DNA from: Unio delphinus
Taxonomy: Eukaryota > Mollusca > Bivalvia > Unionida > Unionidae
Direction of reading: 5' to 3'
Assembly: GCA_029339505.1 (NCBI GenBank)
Contig: JAQISU010000108.1
Coordinates: 17,758,001-17,822,000, forward strand
DNA length: 64,000 bases
Positions 14,650 to 23,657 of the stretch are shown here, one piece after another; the first letter of the stretch is position 1; each line of letters opens with the position of its first letter. The translations under genes and the position numbers were made by a program. The notes under the pieces were generated by a model. That model was given only the letters and a program-made list of their open reading frames with translations, was not told the DNA's origin and ran no database searches.

Positions 14650-15620
14650 AGGGTTTGAGGGGCTGGTTCTTGTCTGTAAGTGCACAGGTGGCTGACGAGG
14701 CCAAACTACACACTGAATAATTGTTTGCACAAGGGACAGGGGATGAGATGGACATCCCTAAGAGGGTTGATGGCACATGCTTTTCTGGCTTGCCTCTTCA
14801 GCTCTGCAGCTGCTGTCCTACTAGATTCACAGAACTTAGAGCCTTTGTGCACAGAGGAATGGCAAGTGACTCGATTGCTTGATGTTTGTTCCCAGGAATC
14901 AGGGTTTATGTTAAACACTTTTAATGCAGCTTTCAGATTGTCTTTGAAGCATTTCTTCAGAATTCCATGATATTGGTGTCTTTGCTGTAGCTCACTATAG
15001 AAGAGTCTCTTAGGCAGCCGGTAGTCTGGCATGTGTACTTTGCCATTGACGATGATGTTTGACTCAACATAGGGCTTTCCAGGGGCCAGCTGATGCAGGA
15101 CTTCAGTCTTCTTGATACTGATGGTGAGACCAAAGACCAAAGCTTTTGCAGGAGCTGGAGAACTTGTCAATGCTGCATTGCATGTCGGCTTCTGAGCCAT
15201 CACTGAGGGTGCAGTCATCAGCAAATAAGAAATCCCAGATGGTATCTGTCATGACCTTGGTTTTCGCGTGAAGCCTCCTGGGATTGAATAATTGTCCATC
15301 TGTATGGTACCTGATTTAGACTCCAACCTCTCTGTCTCTGAAAGCATTAGTCAGCATGGCGGAGAACAATAGACTGAACAGTGTCTGTGCCAGAAGACAA
15401 CCCTGCTTGATGCCACTGATCACTGGGAATGGCTCAGATGTGTCTCCATTGTCCTCAACTCGTGCCTGCATGCCATCATGGAAATGCTTTACCATGGATA
15501 TACATTTTCTTGGGCATCTATACTTGGCCATTACCTTTCTCTACTGTCAGTATCAAAGGTCTTTGTCAAGTCAAAGTAGATGGAGTAAATACCTGCCCAG
15601 CTAAAATGATCAGTTGATCA
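14650..15620 (-). pseudogene. LINE reverse-transcriptase relic
   Basis: Minus-strand pieces match the reverse transcriptase and 3' region of a non-LTR retrotransposon. At 15,316-15,531 is a segment with FPVISGIKQGCLLAQTLFSLLFSAML, a typical fingers/palm block. At 14,706-15,224 is LTISIKKTEVLHQLAPGKPYVE, followed, after the expected middle is missing, by the C-terminal LKAALKVFNINPDSWEQ region. A short YFDLTKTFDT-like block lies near 15,560-15,590. Frame changes and the absent catalytic YADD-type block show an internally deleted dead copy. Confidence 0.8.
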
Positions 15621-16165
15621 ACATATTTCCCAATCTGCAGGTGGTTGAAGCAGGACTGGCATGCCTTTGAATTTGCTGCCAAGTTACTCCATGCAGATGG
15701 ATGACTCCAGTGTAAGTGATTCGAGGCGTCCCACAAATTTTCATCCAAATATTTTATATTAAGAATTGTGACATGTTTTGAAAACATTCCTCTGCTCTAA
15801 TATTTTCCATCCATAACTCACACCATCAATTGTTTTGCTAAACATCTGCACCATTTTCAGCAAAGACTGGCCTCTAACTAACTATCTTATCATTAAAATA
15901 AATCTGTGGCAGAATTCATATTTCAAGAAACCAGTCACTTTTCTTGGAAATGGGTCATATACAGTTGCTATAAATTGCAGATAAAGAAAGTACCCTTATG
16001 CTATTCTTATGCAGCAGTTTGTATGTGTGAAATTTAAAAGAGATATTGAAAATAAAAAAAATGACAAGATGCATTAGTAATCTTTTTGAGAGTATTCTCA
16101 AATTTGTGGAATTACAATTATTCTTTACTTGTTTGTTACTAACAAAATATGGTGAAAATCCTTAC

Positions 16166-16327
16166 CTTAACTCCCATGCTCTTCAGGTCTTCTTTACAAA
16201 GTGGTGGGAAATAATACAGCCAGTAGTTGGGGTCAGCAAACTTTTTGATTTCCTCATCGCTCAAACCCAGGGATGCCATGATCTGCCACTGATACTTCAG
16301 GCCCCCAGTCTTGGCTTTGAGCTTCGA
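16166..16327 (-). CDS. LARS1 exon 5 in window
   Basis: A 162-bp exon of 54 codons, phase 0 at both ends. It encodes a segment containing [20 protein letters not shown] and then [20 protein letters not shown], which are conserved in eukaryotic cytosolic leucyl-tRNA synthetase. The acceptor is TTTTAG and the donor GTAAGG. The virus-like element lies in the intron immediately upstream, between this exon and the one at 35,131. Confidence 0.93.
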
Positions 16328-16734
16328 CTAAAAGGGTAATCATCAATGGTTTTTTTTATTTTATTCCCCAATGATTTTTTCTTCTTTCTTTTCATCTACT
16401 AAATTCAAGACTGTAAATTTGTAACAATATATTAATGTTATGTACTAAATATTACCTATTATTAAATGTAATCTCTGAAGTATATTATTTTGCTAATTAT
16501 AGAACATGCTTTATTGAAATTTATGAATTCTGTATTCTAGAATTCTATTTTCTTGTAATGGCTCTCGTATTTTGAATAATCAACATAATTTGTACATATT
16601 TTATGTACCCTTATGTGAGGTTGCCCTCTTTGTTTACAAACAAATTGGTCCAGTAATTTCTGGGATGTTTACAATAGTAACAACTGATGGAATGCAGGAA
16701 ATAGACAAACGTGCATGGTCATTTGGCCAGGTGA

Positions 16735-16957
16735 AGTAACTGTCCAGGTAAGATAACTTTGTCCAGGTATGCTAATTCTGCCCAAGTAAGCTAACTTTGG
16801 ACAGGTAAGCTAAAATTATGAATCAAAAGAAAAAGTCTCATCCACTTTTCCCACCAAGTGGTAGGTTAAAGGAGGGCAAGCCACTCAACCACTTGTCCTG
16901 ACAAGTGTTAGGCTGGCAAAGACAAACCAATCACACACTTGTTCTGAGAAGTATTAG
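16735..16957. repeat. Host tandem repeats at the element's left border
   Basis: First come about four short units containing GTCCAGGTAAGCTAACTTTG. Then come longer units containing GACAAACCACTCACACACTTGTCCTGACAAGTGTTAGG. The same longer unit resumes right of the element at 34,576-34,680, so the element landed inside a pre-existing array. Confidence 0.75.
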
Positions 16958-17272
16958 AGCAGCAGAGAGGGTGAACCCTACAACGTTTTTAGACAAAATT
17001 TTGATTGAATCCTTAAAACGAGCCTTCCTACGATCTCATTTTAACCCAAAAAAATGTCTCAGGGGCAAACCCTACAACGTTTTTAGACAAAAAATTGATT
17101 GAAATTTTAACGAGCCTTCCCTACGAAATCTCATTTTAACTAAAAAAATGAAAACGGAGACTTTTACGATTTTTTAATTAATTTTGGTCGCAACTTGTTG
17201 TCATCCACCCTCTCTGCTGCTACAGGTTAACAAAAAATAATAAATGATTTTAACCGAATATTTGATCCAGTC
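16958..17272 (+). repeat. Left terminal inverted repeat of the virus-like element
   Basis: 315 bp, matching the right copy with one difference seen by eye (an AACCCAAA/AACCAAAA site). It contains an internal direct repeat of about 94 bp starting at 16,974 and 17,068, each with CCCTACAACGTTTTTAGAC. The outer end AGCAGCAGAGAGGGTG recurs in inverted form at 17,206-17,221, so the outer 264 bp form a fold-back. The inner end contains a mirror copy of the last codons of the packaging ATPase gene. Confidence 0.95.
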
Positions 17273-17273
17273 T

Positions 17274-18608
17274 TTAGGACTTTACAAACAAACTAATCGC
17301 TAACACCTCTTCTTGTAAATCAATCAGATTATTTGACTGGTCGGTAAGTCGGAAATTAATTCTCGTTAACGAATTATTATGGCATCGCATGTAGACAGGA
17401 TTAATTGGGTTTTCAATAATTAGGAATCCTGGAGGAGCTGTTGGTGCAAACGAATAAAGAATATATCCCTGCTGAGCTTGATTTGATTGCTCTAGATTAA
17501 TCTGATAGCTTACTATAACATCACATACTAAATTGAGCGCAATCACCGATGAAATATTCACGTTGAACGGAGCGATATGCCTACCGCCACCATCTGGATC
17601 ATTATTATATTTGAGGAGGATAGTTGAATCTGATTTTTGTAGCGCTTTGATATCGGTTTTAACAATTCTTGCTAATTCATCAGCGTTGTATTTCGGAAAC
17701 TTGAAATTACGCAGATTGTCTTCTGTGATATTGTAATCGGTTAGGAATTGTTGTTTATTGTCGCTGTTGTCATTAATTATTGTTTGAATAATTAGTTCAT
17801 AGATATATTCCATGTCCGATATAAGCTGATTTATTATTTCAACGTGTTTTTGCGATCTTGTTTTCCGTAGTTGTTCTAGTTGTGTGTCATATAATTGTTT
17901 AATCTCATTAAAATAACCACGGACGTCAGTTAGCGTAAATGAAATAGTAACAGTTGACTCGGCTGTTCTTTTAATGATAAAATCCCATTGCAATGTGTCT
18001 TTGTTGGTGAATATAAATCTATCGGCGATTTTTCCTTTTCTTATATCAGATAAATTATCTCGATAACTGGGATTGATTTCATGATATGATTCTACGTCCG
18101 TGGTTAAGTCGGTGGTGGATTTTTCAGGCCATCCTAGTACGGTTCTAATAGAACTCTGTTAGATATCTACGACGTATCCTTCTGTGCTTATCTCAATTGC
18201 GGATGATAGCGTCGGCTCATGAACTGTTATAGCGATTTTTGATTCTGTTCCAGTAATCGATTTTATTCTACGCGCGAATTCATTATTGATTTGTTCGATT
18301 TGGTATGATCCGGTTGGTATGGAAACAACGTTCCAGTCTGGGGTTCCGTCGGGTTTATTCTTATTTGCAAACACTAAAGAATTATTGGGTTGTTGACCAC
18401 CAAATGATTTTGATCTGATATTAGGCCAACTGTGATACACTCGTAGTTTTGCTAGCGCTATCTCCTTCACGGGGACTGGGCTAGGGAAATTCACACTAAA
18501 CTCGGGTTCCGTTGATGTTATTGATATCATGCTTGTTTGTACTGGGTTCGTGTTCTCCACTATTTGTTGAAGTAATTCCATCGGTGTCGTCATTGTTATT
18601 ATACTCAT
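17274..18608 (-). pseudogene. Penton-like minor capsid protein gene with one in-frame stop
   Basis: Two frames in the same phase, 18,159-18,608 and 17,274-18,158, are separated only by a TAA at 18,159-18,161. The N-terminal part has the pattern seen in Polinton/adintovirus penton-like proteins: a MISI/PEFSVNFPSP strand, ALAKLRVYHSWPNI, then WNVVSIPTGSYQIEQINNEF. The C-terminal part ends with the typical RINFRLTDQSNNLIDLQEE strand. The penton role (vertex capsomer) comes from family resemblance. It is the leftmost gene and stops two bases inside the TIR boundary. No other stop occurs in over 400 codons, so the lesion looks recent. Its start lies in a 166-bp tandem duplication shared with the next gene. 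Confidence 0.8.
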
Positions 18609-18840
18609 GTTGTATTTCTAATTTTGACACCGCGGAATCATAAATACTGACCATCACTGAGAACTCACAATTTGGTATGGTTGAGATTATTGAGATCATT
18701 TTGGTTTTTGGGTTCGTGTTTTCCAATTCCATCGGTGTTGTCATTGTTATTATATTCATGTTGTCGCTCTAATTTCGATATCGCGGAATCAAACATACTG
18801 ACCATCGCTGAGAATTCACTATCTGATATAATTGTATTAT
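18509..18840. repeat. 166-bp tandem duplication at a gene junction
   Basis: Two diverged copies lie head to tail; for example GGGTTCGTGTT occurs at 18,543 and 18,709. Each contains the end of the hydrophobic protein (KLExQHEYNNND) and the start of the penton-like gene (IITMTTPMEL). The duplication creates a second in-frame start region and a chimeric frame at 18,496-18,759. Confidence 0.85.
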
Positions 18841-19210
18841 CGAGTGACGACGATATCATCAGGGATAACTGCGAATATGCGGTTGATGCAATATGAAATT
18901 GAATTAAGTAATTCTGCAGTTTACTCTGGCTGCATGATGATATCTTTTTTGCTATCCCGGTTGATATACCCCCGATTGTAGCCACCGCAGAAATGCAAAT
19001 TGGAACTACGACCGGGGCAATCATTGTAACCGATGCAAGTATTATTCCGACGCCAGCGAGAACGCTTGACACCGAGTACATAGTAATATCAATTGCGGTG
19101 ATTCTTCGTCGGTATTTTTTTATTTTTATTTGATACTCCTCAGTGAGGGTTTTGAGTCTAGTCTGAAATTCTCTGACCTATTCATAGCGACATTGCGTTG
19201 ATGAAATCAT
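18665..19210 (-). pseudogene. Hydrophobic structural protein gene with early stop
   Basis: The open part (18,665-19,081, 138 residues) begins with a long hydrophobic region, SVLAGVGIILASVTMIAPVV followed by PICISAVATIGGISTGIAKK. It then has a conserved ISDSEFSAMVSMFD-SAISKLE coil and a low-complexity Asn-rich tail. Proteins of this shape (Gly/Ala-rich membrane segment, then a SDxEF coil) recur in Polintons, but their role is unknown to me. The same frame continues upstream with a basic coiled segment to an ATG at 19,208-19,210 and is broken by a TAG at 19,178-19,180. The true start may therefore be the upstream ATG with codon 11 mutated. Confidence 0.65.
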
Positions 19211-19361
19211 TTTTATTTTAAAAATACTAGTGTTTTCAATTGTGTTTTCAAGTTCGCGGAAAGTAATTTCAAATTCGCGGAAAACTTTTTTACGGTGTCG
19301 AATCGATATTACGACGATGATGGAATCATTGTTGTTATTTTAAACCAACTAGTGTTTTCAA
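19211..19361. other. Short intergenic stretch with duplicated leader
   Basis: Two diverged copies of an AATTGAAAACACTAGT leader followed by an A-rich tract and ATGATT occur on the minus strand (about 19,199-19,248 and 19,316-19,368). This is probably a duplicated promoter and start region of the hydrophobic-protein gene. Confidence 0.5.
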
Positions 19362-20653
19362 TTATCCCACCAACGAAGTGGTTTTAGGATCGGATGAGGG
19401 GACACCGGATACAAATTCTATTATCCAGGGTAGTGACTCCCTAATCACGAATTCGTCGGGACTGCTTATAACAATCGTAAGCGGGATTGGTATATAGGGT
19501 GGAGGTTTTGGTACTTTATCTAATATATATGTCAGCGTGTTAACACCGCGGATACTTGTGTTGCTGAATTCCAAATCAAATTTACGGTGATGTATTATTG
19601 TAAGTCGGTAGCAACCTGGTGCACCAGTATGTCTGTTGCCAACACGAAGATAATTATCATTTCCCCGGATCCAATCAAAAGTCCCACTATCAACCGTGTA
19701 CACGATGTTATTGACGCTTACACTATGTGGAATTTTTATTTTATTGATGGCCGCGCTAATTTCAGTGAGAGTCATGCCTGCCACAAGCGGGGTTCCAAAA
19801 AACCTAACAATTACGTCGTCGGTGAGTTTTTGTTCGTCAATAGCCTTTTTAACTTCAGCGAGGGTTGGACCTGTCAACGATGTGGTTTCAGAAACAGGTG
19901 TTCTCCCCAAAAATCTATCCACGATGGTATTAAGTGTTGTTTGTCTCACCATAAACATATTAATATCTTTGAGAGTTATTGTAGATGTAGCCGGGATACC
20001 AAAGAAATTATTAGCGATGTAGGCATTGTGAGTGTGCATGCCGATAAACTCACTGATTTCAGCGAGAGTCATGCCTGCCACAAGCGGGGTTCCAAAAAAC
20101 TTAACAATGACGTCGTTAGTGGGTTTTTGATCTTCTATTAGTTTAGAAATCTTGAGATAATTTGCCTTGATTTCATTTTCATTCATCATCCTTCCCGCGT
20201 CCTTGTTAAAAAAGAATAGCGATAGATAGTTTTTAATTTCACAAGAGTCATGCCAACCACAAGCGGGGTTCCAAAGAATTTATGTACGACATTTTTGCGA
20301 AAAGTACTATAACCTCGTATATAATCCTCCAGATCACGTTTGTGGGCGTCAATCGCGTCGGTGATTGTAGACACAAGTGCGCCTGGTTTAAGTCGTCCAC
20401 CGCTGGAATATAGCGCAATAGAGTTTTCAGCGGCGTCGCGCTGCCATATCAAAATGTCATTCAATGACACATCACTGCTTTTCAATTTACCCTGTTTGTC
20501 CTGAAATACAACTATTTCGTTCGGATCAACATTTACTAAATTTAACGTCTCAGCGATTTCATCTTTAATTAATTTTTTTATATCCTTGACAGAATCAGGG
20601 GGTGCAGTGCCATCGGGTTTGGGTTTCAAAGATCTCCCCCAAATATCAATCAT
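19362..20653 (-). pseudogene. Fibre-like protein with FFGTPLV repeats, frame broken
   Basis: There are two frames, 20,186-20,653 (155 residues) and 19,362-20,189 (275 residues), overlapping by four bases (ATGA). A repeat of about 40 residues with core VIVKFFGTPLVAGMTLAEIS occurs three times close to consensus. One of those is in the first frame just before its end and two are in the second. A more degenerate copy (NNFFGIPATSTITLKDI) lies between them. The repeat thus spans the junction, which argues for one original gene with a frameshift, probably near the T6 run around 20,210. The C-terminal 120 residues are beta-rich-looking and unrecognised. Position among capsid genes plus a repeat shaft and terminal domain suggest a fibre or receptor-binding spike, but this is inference. 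Two separate overlapping genes remain possible. Confidence 0.55.
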
Positions 20654-20673
20654 GTTATTGTAAAACTCTTTCT

Positions 20674-20691
20674 CTCTCTAAAATCGTTTTT
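20674..20691 (-). promoter_or_regulatory. Putative viral promoter motif, fibre gene
   Basis: Minus strand reads CGATTTTAGAGAG, about 25 bases upstream of the fibre-like ATG (20,651-20,653), overlapping the protease stop. The motif recurs before three other genes of the element. Confidence 0.4.
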
Positions 20692-21133
20692 GACGACTTC
20701 GTTGAAAAATCTTCGATTTTCTCCAGCGATTACTAGTGTATTCATTCACGACAACATGTGGTGGTTTTCCGCTTGGGTTACTCAAGGAGTTAGAAATAGC
20801 GTTAAGGACATTTAATACTTCGCTGCCACATATTGGTGGGTCATTCATTTGTTGTGTTGGTAGCGTAGAATACCAAGTCTTCATTGGAAGGGTTTTTATA
20901 TAACGCATAAACTCTTTTGGTGGGGCTAATCCATATGAATCAAAATAGACAATCCCACGTGGATCAATAGCGTATGCAACCCAGTGAGTTCCGGGTCCGG
21001 TGCTGTTATCTAAATTAATGATTCCGGTTTCAACGCTGTTTGGTTGATGTGGTAATTGATCTTTCATAAAGACACCTCTGAAGTTTTTAATCGCGAGTTT
21101 TTTAGCAGCATCGAGTAAATCAAAATTGGACAT
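20678..21133 (-). CDS. Adenain-like cysteine protease (C5 family)
   Basis: A virion maturation protease of the adenovirus C5 type, 151 residues from the ATG at 21,133. A longer frame runs to 21,211 but overlaps the upstream gene, and homology begins at SNFDLLDAAKKL. Catalytic residues, numbered from 21,133, are visible in order: His50 in GTHWVAYAI, Asp65 in YFDSYG, Gln95 in TQQM and Cys102 in PPICGSEVL. This matches the His-Glu/Asp-Gln-Cys layout of the family. The length is typical for Polinton proteases and the frame is intact. The family processes capsid precursors such as the adjacent pVI-like protein. Its C-terminus is basic (RWRKSKIFQRSRQKRF). Confidence 0.92.
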   Translation of the reverse strand: MSNFDLLDAAKKLAIKNFRGVFMKDQLPHQPNSVETGIINLDNSTGPGTHWVAYAIDPRGIVYFDSYGLAPPKEFMRYIKTLPMKTWYSTLPTQQMNDPPICGSEVLNVLNAISNSLSNPSGKPPHVVVNEYTSNRWRKSKIFQRSRQKRF

Positions 21134-21168
21134 GGGAACCATAGGTTCCTGAGTCATAGACTCTCCAA

Positions 21169-21630
21169 TTAATAAACCGGTCCTAGTCTTAGACCCTTTC
21201 CGCTGTACCACGAATACGGGGTTCCTGGTAGTCTTAGACCCTTTCCCTTTTTTTTATATCCTTTCCCAGTTGCCTTCTTTAGTGCCATTCCTGCTGCAGT
21301 ACCAACGGCTCCTAACGCTGCCGCTTTAGCCACCGCTGGGGCTGCTACTGCAATCAATGCTGGAATCGCAGCTAACAACAGAAATATACCGCCTGTTTTA
21401 ATCATATTTTTGATAGCAGCCGCAGAGAGAGTAATCTGGACACCCTTTTTTGCTACTAGTGCATCATTGAAATGTTTCACCTGACGAGTTGTCAGCGATA
21501 ATTTATTTGCACCACCAGTCATTTGGTTGGGTTTCAACGTGATTGTGGTTCCGCATTTTTTAGCTGATTCCGATTGCAATTTTTTGATTTGACCAGGAGT
21601 TAACGCAACACTAATATTACTATATGACAT
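21169..21630 (-). CDS. pVI/pX-like membrane-active minor capsid protein
   Basis: The start is taken at the ATG at 21,628-21,630 rather than 21,681, because the longer version overlaps the capsid gene and lacks homology. The protein (153 residues) opens with SNISVALTPGQIKKLQSESA and repeats of the LTxxQxxxxxxA(K)KG type. It then has a hydrophobic Ala-rich segment, FLLLAAIPALIAVAAPAVA, and ends with basic GKGYKKKGKGLRLPG and GKGLRLGPVY motifs. This layout is typical of Polinton and adintovirus proteins compared with adenovirus pVI or pX, which help membrane penetration and core packing. It lies between the capsid and protease genes. The GKGLRL ends are plausible processing or DNA-binding tails (inference). 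Confidence 0.75.
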   Translation of the reverse strand: MSYSNISVALTPGQIKKLQSESAKKCGTTITLKPNQMTGGANKLSLTTRQVKHFNDALVAKKGVQITLSAAAIKNMIKTGGIFLLLAAIPALIAVAAPAVAKAAALGAVGTAAGMALKKATGKGYKKKGKGLRLPGTPYSWYSGKGLRLGPVY

Positions 21631-21645
21631 TATACATAATTGATT

Positions 21646-21660
21646 GATTCTAAATCGTTT
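21646..21660 (-). promoter_or_regulatory. Putative viral promoter motif, pVI-like gene
   Basis: Minus strand reads AAACGATTTAGAATC about 20 bases upstream of the ATG at 21,630 and against the stop of the capsid gene. It is the same core (CGATTTAGA) as before the capsid gene. Confidence 0.45.
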
Positions 21661-23080
21661 ACATGTTTTCCACTGGTGCATCTACCACTCTCCTTCTTCC
21701 AACAACACCTTCAAGTAGCATTGATTTATCACTGAGAATGACAGCAACCGCTCTGTAATTAGCAATACCACCAGGACGGGTTACACGGGCTCTAAAGTGT
21801 ATATCAACGACAGATTGTCTCATCAAATCGAGATGTTCCAGTGAAAAGTAATAAATCGGATAGAGGCTTTTAAAATCCAATTGTGATATTTGCAAACCAG
21901 TATCCACATTTTGATCACGTGCCATAAACGACAATAGGTTATGATAGACACGTGCAATATGGTTGTGAGTGTAATCGAGTTGTATATCCTCAGATGGTTC
22001 CTGTTGGCTGTTTATTCTCAGCGAGACTTCTCTAACACCTAACTGATCAAATATCATATGGCTTCGTTCTTGATTACCAACTCGCGCAGTATTCTGTAAC
22101 GCAATAAATATATGGCGTGGAGCTGAAACACCTTGTTTTGATGCCAGATGCCAAGTAAATATATCATCAACATTATCCTGTTTAATATCCGTAGTCACTG
22201 ATAACCAACTCAACAACGACTTTCCTCCTTGATCCATAAATGATAGTAGTCGCTGTTCTTCGGTGATCGATGGAGTTAACACTGGCATCCACAATGATAG
22301 TTTTGTTAAATGGACTTTACCATCGGCAACACCAGCATCACGCCAGATTGCATCATTATCAGTACCCTTTCTCACGAGTGCTACTGTATGCTTCGCTCCA
22401 TAAATAACTTTTCGGACATTTCTACAGAATCCAAATATATGATGCAGTGGGATCGCACATGAAAATTGTCGACGCTGTCCATGCAACGTTAATACGCGTG
22501 TTGCAAACCCTAGGTTATAGTTAGTAATATTATTTATGACATCAAAAGTACCAGCTGGTCTTGTATATTCGGCTGGTGCTGGATCAACTGCGGTAGCTTG
22601 TGTTGCCTTGACTCTAGAATACTGGACGTGTTCAGGGTGATCAGTGATATCCTTAGAAAACATCATAGATGGACCCGCTGATCTTGTATAATCATCAGAA
22701 TATCTCGCTAACCCGATTATTGTTGTTGCAACATCAACTTCACGGTCAATGGATTCAATTTCTTTTCCATCAATGAGATATCTAGCGCTTTCAAATAACG
22801 CCATTATGCCGTTATTAACAAAACCAACTTTGATAGTTGGGTTATTGTCATATGGTGGATCATCATGAGCAGCATCATTTGTTACAAGTTCTCCTTCTAC
22901 TTCAATAAATGCCTCACACGGTAGAAAATATTTACTGGTATCATGAACCTGAAGTTCAATTCGCGATCGGAGATCTGGTTGTACTGCATGATAAGAATAA
23001 AATTGAAAATCGCGTACAGAATCATTCTTGCCAACTGGGGCATCCATATCAAACGCTGGATCAGGTGACCTTTTGAACAT
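21659..23080 (-). CDS. Double-jelly-roll major capsid protein
   Basis: An intact 473-codon gene for the hexon-like major capsid protein of Polintons/adintoviruses. The N-terminus is MFKRSPDPAFDMDAPVG. The first jelly roll includes a signature near residues 79-111: YDNNPTIKVGFVNNGIMALF followed by ARYLIDGKEIES. The protein then carries TTIIGLARYSDDY, and a second-barrel end with RQSVVDIHFRARVTRPGG. The length is in the usual range. It stands between the core-like and pVI-like genes, as in related elements. A CGATTTAGA motif sits upstream. No stop or frameshift is present, which contrasts with the broken genes around it. The gene is in the same orientation as the host LARS1 transcript. Confidence 0.93.
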   Translation of the reverse strand: MFKRSPDPAFDMDAPVGKNDSVRDFQFYSYHAVQPDLRSRIELQVHDTSKYFLPCEAFIEVEGELVTNDAAHDDPPYDNNPTIKVGFVNNGIMALFESARYLIDGKEIESIDREVDVATTIIGLARYSDDYTRSAGPSMMFSKDITDHPEHVQYSRVKATQATAVDPAPAEYTRPAGTFDVINNITNYNLGFATRVLTLHGQRRQFSCAIPLHHIFGFCRNVRKVIYGAKHTVALVRKGTDNDAIWRDAGVADGKVHLTKLSLWMPVLTPSITEEQRLLSFMDQGGKSLLSWLSVTTDIKQDNVDDIFTWHLASKQGVSAPRHIFIALQNTARVGNQERSHMIFDQLGVREVSLRINSQQEPSEDIQLDYTHNHIARVYHNLLSFMARDQNVDTGLQISQLDFKSLYPIYYFSLEHLDLMRQSVVDIHFRARVTRPGGIANYRAVAVILSDKSMLLEGVVGRRRVVDAPVENM

Positions 23081-23096
23081 TTTATTCTATTTATCA

Positions 23097-23111
23097 GAGT
23101 CTAAATCGCGA
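23097..23111 (-). promoter_or_regulatory. Putative viral promoter motif, capsid gene
   Basis: Minus strand reads TCGCGATTTAGACTC, about 20 bases before the capsid ATG at 23,078-23,080, followed by an AT-rich ATAAATAGAATAAA stretch. Confidence 0.45.
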
Positions 23112-23120
23112 TTTTCCATT

Positions 23121-23585
23121 TCATCGTCGTGTTTTTTTAAAGCCACTTCCTGCTATCATGTTTGCTATCATGTTATTTTGGTCCCCTTGATTTATCAAGG
23201 GAGTCACCATCGACGCTAATTTTTCATCTACTGCGTTATTTATAATTCTACTAACACTTGCAGGCATTTCCGCTGTAGACGGTAACGGTTTTGAAAATCC
23301 TTTGGATTTCATCCGTGATTTCACTAATGATGTTAATTTATTCTTCGCAGTTGAAAACGCTTTTCCCGCAAGATCTACAACAGCACCAATACCCTTATCA
23401 CGAATAACATCAATGGCTTTCATTGATAATTGTTTAGCTAACGGCATCACTTTTGGAGCCATTCTCGCAAATAACCATGCAATGGTATTACCTAAACCAT
23501 CTCCGTAGTATGCTCTATAAACTGGAAACCGTGAATTAACTACATAGACGAGGGTTGGTTTATCATGATTGTAGTGTATGATCAT
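23121..23585 (-). CDS. Small basic core-like / minor capsid protein
   Basis: A 154-residue protein with an intact frame. It contains a short N-terminal strand, then FPVYRAYYGDGLGNTIAWLF and an amphipathic, Lys-rich region (MPLAKQLSMKAIDVIRDKGI). The C-terminus is rich in Asn and basic (GSGFKKTRR). Proteins starting PVYRGYY-GxGLG followed by a basic helix-rich body are regular neighbours of the capsid gene in Polintons and are taken to be core or minor capsid components. The exact function is not established here. A diverged, truncated homologue lies at 54,680-54,860 in the second relic. Confidence 0.7.
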   Translation of the reverse strand: MIIHYNHDKPTLVYVVNSRFPVYRAYYGDGLGNTIAWLFARMAPKVMPLAKQLSMKAIDVIRDKGIGAVVDLAGKAFSTAKNKLTSLVKSRMKSKGFSKPLPSTAEMPASVSRIINNAVDEKLASMVTPLINQGDQNNMIANMIAGSGFKKTRR

Positions 23586-23591
23586 TATTTT

Positions 23592-23632
23592 AAATCAGAA
23601 ACAATTTTTCAATTGTTATTTATCTAATCGAA
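23592..23632 (-). promoter_or_regulatory. Leader/promoter of the core-like gene
   Basis: Minus strand carries CGATTAGATAAA, then CAATTGAAAAATTGTTTCTGATTT directly upstream of the ATG at 23,585. The second motif recurs before the gene starting at 24,646. The first resembles the CGATTTAGA motif. Confidence 0.45.
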
Positions 23633-23657
23633 TGACTTCGTCATCAGATTTTTCAAT

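Noticed and set aside
14680..14970. Plus-strand frame near 14.7 kb as a host gene
   Set aside because: The opposite strand matches LINE reverse-transcriptase and tail sequence; the plus frame is a shadow.
19587..20141. Plus-strand frames opposite the fibre-like gene
   Set aside because: The minus-strand frame carries clear protein repeats; the opposite frame is a shadow.
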